From contig NC_064538.1 of NCBI RefSeq assembly GCF_023856365.1, forward strand, positions 6,704,435-6,768,434: a stretch of 64,000 bases of DNA, in the 5' to 3' direction. A program made the position numbers and the translations under genes. Shown here piece by piece: positions 38,716 through 51,699 of this stretch. How positions within the stretch are numbered: position 1 is the stretch's first letter; each line of letters opens with the position of its first letter. The DNA is from Brienomyrus brachyistius (lineage: Eukaryota > Chordata > Actinopteri > Osteoglossiformes > Mormyridae). Below the pieces are notes generated by a model. The model did no database searches and was not told the DNA's origin. It saw nothing but the letters and a program-made list of their open reading frames with translations.

Positions 38716-40865
38716 TCTATGAATGATAGACAAATGCAATAGTCTGGTTTAGGCCCTAGTACTTGAAAGATTAAGAGCAATCTATCATACATCTATGGTA
38801 ATCCTCAAACAGTTTGTCATGTACTTTATCCCGCATATGTCATTAATATATGCCTGAAGGGTTTTTAAGGAACCATTACACTTGTCAAAGTTCCTTAATC
38901 AAGCATTTTAACCTTAAGGTATGACTCTGTCATAAGCAGTCAAAAAAATGAACTGTAATCAACTCCAACTCCTAAGACAGGGGAACTGAACCATTTTTAA
39001 TGACAGGCTGGATTTTTTCGGTGTGAGAAATGAGAAGCTACTTCACCAAAAGGTGGATTTTTCTGACCCTTTTTTCAAATCACTACAAGGGGGTGCTAAT
39101 AATTGTGGGGGGGGGGGGGGCTATGTACCTACATATTCCCAATCAGCAACAAAAGACACACCGAGCCAAGAAAGGAGAAACCCTCTGCCTTCCTGAAGCA
39201 TCTGATCCACAGCCTGAGACACCGACTGCCAAGGGAGCAAAGGAGAGCGGGCAGAAGATGTGAGCACGGCAGCACGGGCGTGACCTATCTCCCTGATCAC
39301 GAGCATGGAGGAAGGGTGCAGAGGAAGGGGCCAAAGAGAATTAAACAAATCAGATGCACATTCTTTCCCTAAATAATACCAGAGACGCACCATCACTGCA
39401 CAGCACAAAAAAGGAAAGCACCGCTACTGGGCCCGATCCAGCCCCGAAGCACCCTGCTGTCACATGGGGGTGGACTGGGAGTGCAAGGAAAGGCACATCC
39501 TTAAAGAGAGCGGGGGCGAATGCAGGGGACAGATGGGGCACAGAGTTCGGGGGCTGGAGGGAAGGGAGCAGCGGAGGAACACAGCAAAGTTGCAGCCATG
39601 TCACGCAACGGGAAAGTCCCCGCAGTCGACGTCAGGACCAGAACAGAGAGGCAGAGCAGGCATGCCGCCCTGAATTATGGGCTGGCGATGGGCCACCCAG
39701 TGCACTGAGAGCTCCCTTCTACCTCGCCACCCATTTTTTGTGGGACCAGAGCAGCCAGTAAGGTGCGAAGTAATCGCTTGGCTACGTCTGCCGCAAGTTC
39801 AGCGGGATCTGCCCTGAAGAGGTCACCTGACACGTTAATGTGGCGCTAATTAATCCCTGCTCATGCCCCCCCCCCGCCTCGGCGATGACAAGCCCCCTGG
39901 AGACCGAGACACAAAGAGAGGGGCAGCACCCAGACACTCCTCGCCAGTCTAAACCTTCCCCTACAATCAGTATTTACTTCTTTTTAATTTATAACCTTTG
40001 AACTTGAACACAGACCCTGCTTCTTCCTAAGACCCCCAACCCCATCTTTGACTGTAGAAATGATTACATGAAGGAGAGTCACACAGACAATCCATAGTTT
40101 TGTTCTCTAGAGTCATTAACAGCAGGATGTTCTCCCTGCCAAAGTAAGAATTTCGTCTGTTTCCATGACGATGCTACCGCATGTGACACCCTCCCTCGTG
40201 ATGCAGAATGGGCCCACAGCCGGACACCAGGAGAAAAGTTCAGAGAAGCACCTAGTTAAGCTTTGAGGGTTAGGTGGAGTGAGTCATTTAACTAACTAAG
40301 GCATTTTTAATCCCTTAAACTTTATTCGTCGCTATACTGCCATGACATTCAATACCAAGTACAGATGGTGTGCATAAAACACAACAGGCCATGTTTGAAA
40401 ACCCACATCCCAAGAATACAAAACAAAAAAAAGAACTTTCAAGTAAATGTCAAGTAGTACAACCAAACAATCTATTAAATGGAAAAGCTTTGGCTCTCTG
40501 CAGCAGAGGTCTCCCGTATGCAGCGGACACGAGGCTATATCTGCTTGCCGGCATTTCCTGCCCACCTTCCCTGACAGCTGAGTTCTGCGTGGATGCTGAA
40601 GATATAACAGATGGCAGTAATGAGCTGGCACTCCTCGTTAGGGCTGATTACGGGAGTTGCAGGATGACGGCACGGGACGAGCACGGCAGGAGCGTAATGC
40701 TGTACAGGAAATGCAGCTGGTATCTGTCAGAGGAGTGAGGGAGTGATTACGCACATTCCTCAATCATCTAAATACATACAGGAGGAGGATAAATCAGGAT
40801 ACATTTCCCATATGCCTGTCTATTTCCTTGTAATGTTCTTTGTTTAATCAAGAAAGGCTTTTCGA

Positions 40866-41570
40866 TCATTCCAATCTCTTTCGTGGACATAACACCCTTT
40901 CCAGGGCAGCAATGTCTATTTTAAGGTATGGTGACCAAACCTCCACACAATATTCTAGGGGGGGTCTTACCAAGGAATCGTATAATCGTAGCATCACCTC
41001 CCTTGACTTAAACTCCACACACCTAGAGATGTAACCCAACATCCTGTTGACCTTTTTTATTGCTTCCCCACACTGGCGAGAGTGGGACATGGAAGCATCA
41101 ACATACACACCGAGGTCCTTCTCATAATCAGCTACCTTTATTTCAGTGGAACCCATAAAACATCTGTACTTTATATTTCTGCTCCCTGCATGGATTATCT
41201 TATATTTATGTATGTTTAATTTCATCTGCCAGGAATCAGCCCAGTCGCTAATTAAATCCAGATCCCACTGTAGCCTCTCTGCTGCTAGATCAGTATCTGC
41301 TACACCACCCACCTTGATGTCGTCTGCAGATTTAACCAGTTTACTGTATGTATTGGTGTCAATATAATTAATGTAAATTAGGAACAATAGTGGTCCTAAA
41401 ATTGAACCCTGCGGTACCCCACTACGAACACAGGCCCACTATGACATTGTGCCTCTAACAACTACTCGCTGCTTCCTGTCTGTTAAGCAGTTTTCAATCC
41501 AAGCAGGTCCTAAAATCCCTGCAGCTTTCAGCTTAAGCAAGAGGCGAATGCTGGTATTACATGGTGTTAA
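40866..41570 (-). pseudogene. non-LTR retrotransposon (LINE) reverse-transcriptase fragment
   Basis: On the minus strand the reading GVPQGSILGPLLFLIYIN (about 41424-41371) is the conserved RT block before the active site. It continues in frame into a 173-codon open stretch with LVKSADDIKVGG, where the F/YADD catalytic box reads SADD, then a thumb-like EKDLGVYVDASM and VNRMLGYISRC. Upstream sequence to about 41566 remains LINE-like (AWIENCLTDRKQ) but has a stop. The rest of the element (endonuclease, N-terminal RT, tail) is not present. It is an inactive fragment; the clade (CR1, L2 or Rex-like) cannot be settled here. Confidence 0.85.
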
Positions 41571-41661
41571 ATCAGGGCGAATAGTTTTGTTAATTTGAAA
41601 AAAAGAATTGAAACAGTTCCAATTAATTTTTTCTAATTAACAAAACTATTCGCCCTGATTT
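41569..41661. repeat. 27-bp perfect inverted repeat (hairpin)
   Basis: The arms 41569-41595 (aaatcagggcgaatagtttt...) and 41635-41661 are exact reverse complements, separated by 39 bp. It adjoins the LINE fragment. A smaller inner stem (aattg / caatt) lies in the loop. Confidence 0.92.
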
Positions 41662-41724
41662 AGCACCATAGCATTTTACCGTTTCAGTACCGTTTTACCA
41701 TCTAACCCTGCTCCACACGCATAG

Positions 41725-41802
41725 AGCTGGACCAGAGAGTCAAACCCAACTCCCAGAACTGTGAAGCAAAAGCGCTAACCACTGCACCACCATGCCAACC
41801 CC
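41725..41802 (-). mobile_element. SINE head fragment, inverted
   Basis: agtcaaacccaactcccaga through gctaaccactgcaccaccat is the complement of a SINE head with both boxes. Only about 75 bp remain. Confidence 0.65.
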
Positions 41803-43639
41803 AGTCACAACTTTTATACTGTTACCAGCTCTGCCAGGACTAAGATGGTTCTACATCTTTTTCATATCAGCGGTGGAGAAGGTAAGCACATCTGCAAAGT
41901 ACAGTACCCAGGGCATACCCTGACTGGTTTGAACTTTTCCCTTTAATGTGACACTACACCAGTCTGGTGGGTCATAAGCAGGGTTGAGATTCAGATTTAG
42001 ACTGTAATGGCAATTATGCACTAATGCATAAATTAAACGCCGCTGCAGACTCTGCCCCCTAGTGGTTGCTTGTACACCTTACACCTGTGACAGCTTGATA
42101 TTGCACTTACTGCACACTCATTCTCAATTCCAGAATTTCCCCCAGGGACCGATAAAGTCAATCCTCTAGAACTCCTTAATATCTGCACTACCCGAAATCT
42201 AATAATGTGACTTAGTAAAGAAATTGCTAAAGGAGACCAAGGGAATTGTAAATATGTGTATCTGGTTATCAAGATCACCATTCCTATTTAATGGCTTATT
42301 ATTTCCTGCTCGACCCTTCTGATAGGTCCTACTTAAGAATCCCCACTTTTGTTTTTTGATAGTTAGAGGCAGGTAAAACGGTATCGTGTCTATTTCCATT
42401 CTCCTGAGAGTGGGCTAATCCGGGCGGCAGCTGCAGTGCAGGGATCCAGAAGCGGTTCAGCGCTGCGTGAGGAGCAGGCATGCCTCTCGCGCGCGACGTG
42501 GAGGAGCTATCCCGTCCCAACTTGCCCATGTCAGGGAGCTGCAGGTTGCCCCCCCTCCCCCTGACATCTCAACCCCCCCTCCCACCACACATTCCGGGCC
42601 AGCTAATCACCAGCCAATGGGAAAATGTGCCGCGTGGAGCAGGACACCCTCCTCCAGAGATACTTAACAAATCCCTTTACCATCCCATGGGACTTGACTT
42701 TTAACCAACAAAGTCTGCTAATAGCTTTCCTGGCAGACCTGGGCTGGTCCAGGGAATCCACTGAGCCTTAGTCACCTTGCGTGTTGCTTCCTGAGTTTGG
42801 GAGCCCAGGTAAGTGAAGGTAACACCCTGTCTGGGCGCAGCCACGTAGCTGCTACTGCCACTGTTGGCAGCTTCTAATGATGGCACAGTTAATACTGATC
42901 TAGTCCTGCAGAATTTCTACGCCTTCGAAAGCTTGGCATTAGAAATTCACTCTGAGAAGGAGAGTTTTTTCTTCCAAAGCAGTTTTCATAGTGCAGTCAC
43001 TCAAATTTACATATTAACACCATTCTTTGTAAAAGCTACTTCTGTGTGTTCAGTTTTATTCTTAATAATAACATTGGAGAGCCTAGGTTGCCCTTTCATT
43101 GCAGTATCTTTTGATGTTTTATTTATATATGTTTTTATAGATTGGCGGTTTAACTGTGGTGGCAAGCAGTGGACTCCGACTTAACAGCACCTAATAATAA
43201 AAGGAGCATTCCACGCTGGATGGATAAGCAGTGTTTTCACCCAGGGGGGAACTCTGACCAATCAGGCATCTCTGCTTACCGGATGACCCCCAGAACCACG
43301 ACACGTCCGAACGCATGCACTGCTGCAGACATGCCTCACACCTAAAACGAGGTAAAGGACATTGTGGCCGTATGTGATTATCGAAGTCAAGTCGCACTTT
43401 AATACTCAGCATTTCACAAAATATTTTTATATTTTTATTTGGGATTTTTTAAAGTAGCTTTCTTATGATACTGTATTCCACCTCACTGTACACTGCACTC
43501 ATGTACAGATAACAATACATCTATCTAACCTATACTGGACAAATGTAATATAATGGAACAAGTTAGTAGTTCAACTACTTTCTCTTCCTTCAAATCTGAA
43601 TTAAAGACATTTCTTTTCCTTAAACATTTCTCTTCTGTC

Positions 43640-43762
43640 TCTTCCTCCTGTACTGATTACTGATTTTTTTGTGTGTAAAGCGACCTTTGGATTGTGAAAG
43701 GCGCTATGTAAATGGAACGTTTATTATTATTATCATTATTATTATTGTTATTATTATTATTA
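43640..43762 (+). mobile_element. LINE 3'-tail fragment with (TTA)n
   Basis: gtgtaaagcgacctttggat through aggcgctatgtaaatggaac, followed by a (tta)n run, is the usual 3' tail of fish L2-type LINEs. No coding part is attached. Confidence 0.6.
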
Positions 43763-45375
43763 ATTCAGCAATAAACAGTATCATATTACATACATAGTAC
43801 TGGAAGTAAGAACAGCACAACAAACTGGGGGATGAAACATTCGCTGCGAAAAAAAAAAAACAAAAAACTCTCTGTTCTCTCCCAGTAAGGTCACATTTCC
43901 ACAACAATATCAGAGAGACGCCAAGTAAACCTTTCAGCAGGGGAAGCGTGACCCAGGGTGACCCTCAGTCCGTCTGGGGGGCACACATCACCTATCCTGG
44001 CCCTTCCTGACCTCACGCATGTACCCCCCGAAGGCATCTCCCACTCAGAAAATAAATGCCTTCCCAGGAGGTGGATTACTATAATTACTGCACTGTAAAA
44101 ACTGGGCCCTCTAAATGGGGAGAAAATCCCCCCTCTGCCACACAGAAACACACACACCCACAAAGTCACTGCACAGGTAGCATTCCTAGCTCTGAAATCA
44201 AAGCACGGCCGCCTCCTCCCTCCGCTAAATGTGCGTGATGAGACGTCTCTCTGATAGACTCCAGCTGCATTCCCGCCCTGCGCTCTCATCCTAACTCAAT
44301 TTGCACACTTCGTGCCCCAGGCTGTCACAAACATAGCGGATATAACGAGAGAAATGCCACAGGCTAATAAATATCATTAAACATCCAATCTGTCTATTTT
44401 TCAACAGCCACTCATCCAGTTTGCATCGTCGCGATCTTTTTCACAGGACCTGTAACTTCATTAAGCATTACTTAACTACCCTGTGGGGAGTCCCCCACAC
44501 AGCTGTATTACACAGCGATTCATTAAGCAGGACTGAAATATCGCGGTATGTTTTTATGACCTTGGGACAACAAAGAAAAATCTGCATTAAAAGGACATAA
44601 TCTGATTATTGTTTTGAAAAAAAAGTATGAATATATAAAAAGATTAGTCTCAATGAAGTAGGCTAATTCTTCAAGTTTTAGCTAATTTAAATTATATTTA
44701 TATCTATTTATATTTCACAAATGCCTAACTGACATTTACCTTAAAGGCAAATAAGATTTCTCATCATTTAAGGGAGGTTTTGTGGGTTGATACCTATACT
44801 TTCATCATTTAGCCTCAACTATCTCTCTGCATAAGATAACTTGAAAATGTATCGCAGATTTTAAAAAAATCACATCACACTATGACCATGTTGACCATGA
44901 ATGGTAGTTATATGTTTGGTATAAGCCCAGAAGAAGTTGGACTGGATCCTATTTTACGCTAAATTCCCTTGAAATTAATAGGGATGTTTCGCTATCACAG
45001 GTTAGTAGACTTAAAGTCATCGCAAAAGCACATGTTCTAACGTTCCTTATGCTGTACTGTCCGCTTGCAGTCATCTGCTCGAGTAAAATGCGATACAGCG
45101 AGTGCATACATGTTATGTTCAGTGCATCTTCATAAAGTGACAATCAAATGCACTTATTCCATCTAAGAATACATAAATAGTAAGCGAGTGTATTGCATTT
45201 AAACCTAATAAATCATTAGCGAGCGCACTTGGCACCAAGCATCGTTTTTACGGAGCTCCCCTGCAGCCAAACGCGGACCCTCCAGAGTTCATCGTGGGCT
45301 ACATCCGCGCCCCTTGCCCGGCACACAGCGCACCGCTGCCTCCAAAGCACCTGGGTCACCCATCTGCCTACTCAC

Positions 45376-45620
45376 CTCTGCGCTTCTCCTCTCATACTCC
45401 ACCGGATTTCTCTCTTCTCTGCGTTTGTCTTATGGGGAACCTGGCAAAAAAAGACAAAAAAAAAAACTTGTGCGTCTTCCCCCCCGTCAGTTTCTGCAGC
45501 TTCCTCCGTGCAATTTTGATCTTGGCCAAGAGTCGCTATCGCGATAATAACTCTCGGCTCATTTCTGAATCAGGGCTGCTGCTTCTATTCACGCTGCTCT
45601 AGGCAGCTCCGTATATTGGG
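45376..45620 (-). promoter_or_regulatory. candidate distal promoter and non-coding first exon of col7a1
   Basis: The first coding exon of col7a1 begins at a strong acceptor, which requires an upstream exon. On the minus strand a TATA-like AATATAC lies at about 45612-45617. About 25-30 nt downstream a GC-richer, repeat-poor segment begins and runs to an excellent donor, GCAGAG|GTGAGT, at 45376/45375. The exon would be about 200 nt and the intron to 36103 about 9.3 kb. No other donor of this quality next to a TATA-like box was noticed in the gap, but I did not score all sites. It could instead belong to an unrecognised transcript. Inference only. Confidence 0.35.
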
Positions 45621-46570
45621 ATTAACCTCTGCGAGTGCAGCCCAGACTTGTTATATGCCTCAAGGGGAGACTTTGTTTGGTCTCCCTCCCTTTTCAGTCT
45701 CTTTGCAGCAGCCGGTTCTATTGCCCGCCTTTCTCAGGAGAAAGCAGCCAATAGTTATATTTGTGTTACACACCAGACCGAAGCTAATTTCTTTTTAATT
45801 ATTATTATTTAGATTTACCCATCATCCCTCTGCTGCGCCCTACGCAAATTGAGTCTAATGCATGTTTTGGTGATCGTCCTGCAAAAAGAACATGTTGAAA
45901 GAGTAAATCAGAAGAGTACCTGTTGATATGTTCACATAAAGAAGAATAGTCTACTGACAGTCATTGAGTCGTAATGGGACGCACACTGACCTCCTGTAAA
46001 AAAAAAAAAAACCTCTTTGAAAACGTACCTGTGCAATTCAGCTGGCAAGACATGTTTTTATAATTGGGGACCCACTCCCTACCCCACACACCCCCCCAGG
46101 GGGAAAAATTTATTGTGGGGACCCCCCACCCACCTCACCTAAAAATCTGACCCCCACAATATTTCTACAACTTTCTCTACCACCGTCTACATACAGTGTC
46201 CCCTCCTTGGGTGTGATTATCAGACGCTCACCCGTGTTCAGTAAATAAGCTCTGGGACACACGCTGGTCTCCACACCTGCCTCTCCACATGCTCGTGGAA
46301 TTCATGCCTGAAGGCCACACTGGCATGAGTAAAACACGCAGCACTCATCATACCTCGCCGTCCCAGCAGGCTCTCGGGGGCAGTCAAACTGCTTTTACGG
46401 CTTCCCTGGGAGTGGCTCTGCACACGCCACTCGGCATGGGGGCATGTTACCATGGGTCACCTTTTATACCACGGTCTAACAAATCAGTCAGTTCTGTCAC
46501 CATGTGTTAGAACATCCACCCATTTCCACCCTGCAGAAATACTGAAATATCATTTCAGCTCCTATTATGT

Positions 46571-46709
46571 GATATCCGCACTGGAATTCACATAGATATC
46601 AGCACTGGAATTCACATAGATATCAGCACTGGAATTCACATAGATATCCGCACTGGAATTCACATAGATATCAGCACTGGAATTCACATAGATGTCAGCA
46701 CCGGAATTC
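46571..46709. repeat. 24-bp tandem repeat, about 5.7 copies
   Basis: Unit gatatcagcactggaattc plus acata, in register from 46571 and decaying after 46690. It is intergenic, with no gene next to it. Confidence 0.93.
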
Positions 46710-47574
46710 TTCGGTGTTGTCACATAGATACCTAAAGAATGACTTTGACACAGAGTCCTCCTAGAAATAGACTTTTCATTCTTAAATGATTGTCACATCA
46801 GTTGGGGTCTTCAGACATTTTGAAATATAAATTTGCACTGCTTGACATTTTAATTTGCTCAGTGGTCCTTTAGAATCTGTATAAATGTATGTAGACTCGG
46901 GCATGTGGCCATTCATTTGCTGGCTTCCTGAACGGCTACACCGAAGCACCTGAATACAGCACTATAAAGTTGTTCAGTGAAAATCAAACACATACCTGAA
47001 AGCTGGACGCATTAGGAACTCGTGACCTACGACCCTTTAAGGAAGATGATGGGACTTATAGAAACGATGGGGACATGGAGAGTGATGGGTGTGAGAGGAG
47101 ATAAAGAAGAGACAGAATGGCGGTAGGAAAATAGAGCTGAATGGCATGGCGACTATAAGCTAAGCTAAAAATTCTCACAAGCACTGATCTCATTTTAAGT
47201 TTCGCTTGCTGATATTTAGCATAAAGTTTTTCCCACGTTGTCTTCCTTGACTGCTTATGGGAAACTGCCTGACAGCGAGGCGGAAGGAACTCTTTGCTCT
47301 TTGAAGCTGCAAACCAAATGCAAACCATGTCGCGTTTATAAACAGGAACATTGTTGTGGATAGTCCTCGCTCGTCTAACTGTCGTTTTTGTTCATAGTTT
47401 GGGTCCAGAGGAAGGGGAGTCTGTCATCTGCCCCCTCTTTAGGCAGTGAAGCTCTCTGGAGATTAGTCTGCTGCTCTCTCTTACAAAGGTGTGATGATGT
47501 CACATGGCCGATGCCAGTTCTATAAAGATCAGCAACCCGGAACAGACCCTATTGGTAGATCGTCTTGGCATATA

Positions 47575-48093
47575 CAGCTCTGGAAAAAATGAAGAGACCA
47601 CAGCAATATTTTCAGTTTCACTCATTTCTCAATTTATGGGTGTGCACTTGTGCAAAATATAAATTTTTTCGCAAACTGCAGTCTGGTTCTCTGTTTTTCA
47701 TTAATGAAGGGTTTCATCCTTGCTTTATGGGACTTCAGTCCTGGTTCTAGGAGCCTGATACACACTGTCCTAGCAGTGCACTTCACCCCACTAAATGTTT
47801 CCCATTCTTTTTGAGGGTCATCCTTCAATTCATAAGGTACTGTTGGATAAGTTAATAATCATCTCTGGCATTGGAACGTCGCTTTTGCCCTTTACCTGGC
47901 TGGTTTCAGTTCATTCCGAGTGTCTTCTGCTTAACCTTAGTCTTGTGTACTGCTGTCTTAGAAACTTTGAGCCTGGAAGCAGCCTACCTCACAGTGTAGC
48001 TTTCTGGCAGCAGAACCGGGATTAAACCAGGATTTAAAGATGTAGATTTAAAAAAAATATATAGAGTGGTCTCTTCATTTTTTTCCAGAGCTG
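47575..48093. mobile_element. MITE-like element with CAGCTCTGGAAAAAA termini
   Basis: The left end cagctctggaaaaaatgaag and the right end cttcatttttttccagagct are inverted repeats about 519 bp apart. 'gagaccac' and 'gtggtctc' continue the match inward. No intact coding region is seen inside. This terminus is common among fish non-autonomous DNA transposons. Confidence 0.85.
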
Positions 48094-48744
48094 TGTGCAT
48101 GTACACTGGACTCTGGAGGGAAAGTGCAGTGTGAAAGAGCTTCTAAGCCACCAATCCATACCCAAGTCACTGCAATGTAACACACTCATTCCTAAAGTGA
48201 TTTAACAGATACCATCTGCAGGCACATTTATGCTTCAGCAAAGCAGTGTAGGGACGCTGCATACTTGGACACTCCCAATAGTTTTTGGGTGTTTCCCTGT
48301 CAGTGAACAGAAATAAACGATGATACTTTGATTGACGATGATGCTGCGTCATTGACATGCTTCACTTCTGGGTCCTTCACTTCTGAGCAGCAGACCCACA
48401 GGCGATCAATCCCATGTCATGTGATTTCACGCTCTCTTCTCCAAAACTGCTGAGGAAACTGATCCAGCAACAGAGAGAAGAGGGGTTTCTCTAACTATTG
48501 CTAGTTTCTAATGTTCCAAACAGCAAAATTCAATGTGTATTAGAGGGGAATTTGACAGTATTACGCAATGTAAAACACACAGCATTTGGGTAAAAGTAAA
48601 CATTAATTTTAGTGTATTACATATACATTGTTTTAAATAGAGAAATATATGACATATACTCAGTGATGCATCTGTAGTTTCCAGGATAGGCTCCAGACCA
48701 CACAACCTCACATAGGTCGTGTTTATGTATGTGTGTGTGTCTGT

Positions 48745-48998
48745 GTGTGTGTAGGGGGGAGGTCATATGCAAATTACATTGTGGGGACCAAATGTCCTCA
48801 CATTGTGATAAAAACTGTTATTGGATAATTTTTTTCAGTCCCTACAAAGGCATACTTAATTTTATAAAAATTATGACTGTACTCAAAAAACTAAAATTGC
48901 CAAAAGTCTTTTGTTTGGTTACTTATGGTTAAGGTTAGGGCTGGGTTGGAATTAAGGAATAGAAATGATGGAGAGTCCCCACAAAGATATGAATACAA

Positions 48999-49030
<32 letters not shown>
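48745..49030 (-). repeat. GTCCCCAC dispersed repeat, copy 2, with (GT)n end
   Basis: Full-length copy in the opposite orientation, from 'cattgtggggaccaaatgtc' to 'ggagagtccccacaaagata', followed by (gt)n. Intergenic. Confidence 0.85.
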
Positions 49031-49034
<4 letters not shown>

Positions 49035-49072
49035 TTATGCATGCGTTAGCAATTAAATTTTCTTTTGCAATG

Positions 49073-50053
49073 CACAGTGACCAGCCATATCATTAAAACC
49101 ACTGACAGGAAATGTGAATCACTTTCATTATCTCTTTACAATGGCACCTGTCAAGGGTGCCATTATATATTAGGCAGCTGAGCAGTCAGTTGTGTGCTGT
49201 GTTGTATGCCGGACAAATGGGCAAGCGTAAGAATCTGAGTGTCTTTGACAAAGACCGAACTGGGATGGTAGCAACTGGGTCAGAGCATCACCAAAACAGC
49301 AGGTCTTCCCAGCATGCAGTGGTCAGTACCTATGAAAAGTGGCCCACAGAGAGATAACCAGTGAACAGATGACGAGGTCATGGGCACCCAAGGCTCACTG
49401 ACGTGCGTGGGGAGTGAAGACTAACCAGTCTGGTCTGATTCCACAGGAGAGCTATTGTAACACTAATTGCTGAAAGCACTTAGAAAGTGGAGAGTAGGCT
49501 GCGTATGCGTTATTTACCTGGGGAAGAGATGGGATTATGACGCACCATGGGAAGAAGGCAAGCTGGCAGAGGCAGTGTGATGCTCTGGGCAATGATCCGC
49601 TGGGTCCTGGCCTTCACATGGATGTTACTTTGACACGTACCACCTACCTAAACATTGTTGTAGACCAAGTGCACCCTTTATGACCACGGTATTCCACGAT
49701 GGTAGTGACCTCTTTCAGCCGGATTATGTGCCCAACCATACAGCAGAAATTTTTCTGGAATGGTTTGAGATACTTGAAAAAGGGTAGAAGGTGTTGAATT
49801 TGCCTTCAAATTCTCCAGATTTCAGTCTGATTGAGCTTCTGTGGGATGTGCTGGACAAACAAGAACAATCCATGGAGGCCCCACCTCACAGACTTTAAGG
49901 ATCTGCTGCTAACACCTTGGTGTCAGATACCACAGGAGACCTTCAGAGGTCTTGTGGAGTCCATGCCTCCACGGGTCAGAGCTGGTTTGGCGGCACGAGG
50001 GGGACCTACACGATATTAGGCAGGTGATTTTAATATTATGCCTGATTGGTGTA
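49073..50053 (+). mobile_element. decayed Tc1-like transposon
   Basis: Diverged terminal repeats (gaccagccatatcattaaaa at the start; the complement-like ttttaatattatgcctgatt at the end) bound about 980 bp. An internal piece reads MGKRKNLSVFDKDRTG, like the N-terminal DNA-binding part of a Tc1-type transposase. Later pieces resemble its C-terminal half but are shifted and interrupted. Intergenic and clearly dead. Confidence 0.75.
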
Positions 50054-51699
50054 TAAAAGTAAAATAAAACTGTATAAATGTAATGTGTAAGAATGTATAA
50101 AGCAATAGTTGCTAATATGAAGAGACCATGCTTTTACAAACAATTCTGCTGCCGGTTGCAGTGCAGATGTTCAGAGTGAGATGAGTTGGCAGGATATTAT
50201 TTGCCACCAATGGAGAAATCTGGTGCTTTGACATTCATCACCACTGAGAACAAATCTGGGGAGAACATTTTTTTTACGCTTCTGGTCCATACAAGACAAG
50301 GTATGTGCTGAGGTCCAGAGGCTGTAGGCTGGCTGGAGCTGGGAATGTCGTGGGCTGGGCTGTAGTTTATAGCAATTGTCTCCTAGTCTTTGCATAAGGC
50401 TTTTGTTAATCACCATGGTTACCGACGGAAGCAGGTCAAACAGTTGGCATGACATAAAGGATTTTTTTAAAAGCAGGGAGTGTAAAACTCTGGATAGACA
50501 GTTTCTTCTCAGCCTTTTAAACTCAAAGGTTCTCTCCGAGTGAGTGAGTTCTTACTAAGTCTGCTTGTGATCTTTTTCTAATCCTGTACACTTCCTCCTG
50601 TCCCTTACTCATACTCATAATAGATTATGAACCTCTTTCCATGCTTGCGGTGGGAATTAAATGTTTGAGATGCCATCCTGGCACAGAATGATGTCCAACA
50701 TGTCCATCAGTCACATAACATGAAGCTGGGAAAGAAATTTCCATATTTATTTTGGGAGAACGAGATCTCCTTTTTAGGGTTAATGGGCTTTGAATCAATA
50801 TGACACAATGAGAAAATGTGAGAAATGGCCTGGAATGAGAAAGAGCTGCAAACATGCAAATATGAGTAAGTACTTTGCTGCTACAGGTCTCAAACTGCCA
50901 TTAGGATACCATTCCAACATATGAAGTGAGTGGAGGACACATCAAGTTATAACCATTTCTGACGAGGGAAAATTACCGTAATTTATGCTGATAATTTCAG
51001 TCCCTTAATAACCATTTTTTGAGGGTGAGGTTTCTGGTGCATGGTGTCCCCCAAAATGTTAAATAAGGATTCTGAACAATTCATCTCTTTGTATAGTGTG
51101 TGTGTAGAGCGGGCATTTCTTTGGGAGGGGAATAATTGCAATACAGAATGTTTTAAATCAGTTGTCCTAGTATTTGAAGTGCAGTGTGAAATGGACAGCA
51201 GTGTTGGGGCTGAAGGAAGCACCAGTAGCCTATAAATACTCATCTGTACTCATCTGTACTCATCTGAGCCTCCTGCTCTACAGAACAGGTGTCTAGTTTA
51301 CGGTCTGGTCTACTCCTGTGATGTGCATGAATAGATGTCTGATGGACAGAACAAGGAGTCAGATAGAAAAAAAAAATAATGGCAAGAATCAGCACCCATC
51401 ATGATCTGATCTGGTCTATATTCCCACAACCAGAAAATATTCACAACATACATTAGGAAATACAGTGATGGAGCTTCGGAATAGTGTTTAGTTACAGAAT
51501 GTAATGGAAACATTCCAGTGGATGATTTTATGTGTTTGGAGACTGTACTGCTGTTATGGACAGTAGGGGGAAATTTATTGAAATTCCTAATAAGATCAGT
51601 ACCAACATGTACAGTATGTAAGCGCACATGAGGTCGTGCTTGTCATTTGAGTGGTATCACTACAGGCAACCTGCTGACTCTCTTGCTCTGTCTTTCTCG

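Larger units (their letters stand above)
36104..40865. other. intergenic, no gene recognised
   Basis: Between the col7a1 first coding exon and the LINE fragment I see only the (AC)n tract, SINE fragments, a poly-G run near 39107-39120 and unremarkable mixed sequence. Short ORFs here lack recognisable domains or splice context. If col7a1 uses a distal first exon, this stretch is intron. Confidence 0.6.
41803..48744. other. intergenic, no gene recognised apart from the candidate promoter
   Basis: Apart from the listed LINE tail, candidate col7a1 first exon, 24-bp repeat and MITE-like element, the sequence is AT-rich and without persuasive coding potential. A GC-richer patch at about 42420-42680 has no recognisable protein. 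Confidence 0.55.

Noticed and set aside
42467..42704. Pro-rich ORFs in a GC-rich patch
   Set aside because: Low-complexity composition, two overlapping frames, no homology recognised and no splice support.
45229..45602. Plus-strand overlapping ORFs of about 100 codons in a GC-richer patch
   Set aside because: Overlapping frames without domains; the minus-strand donor and TATA-like box fit a non-coding first exon better.
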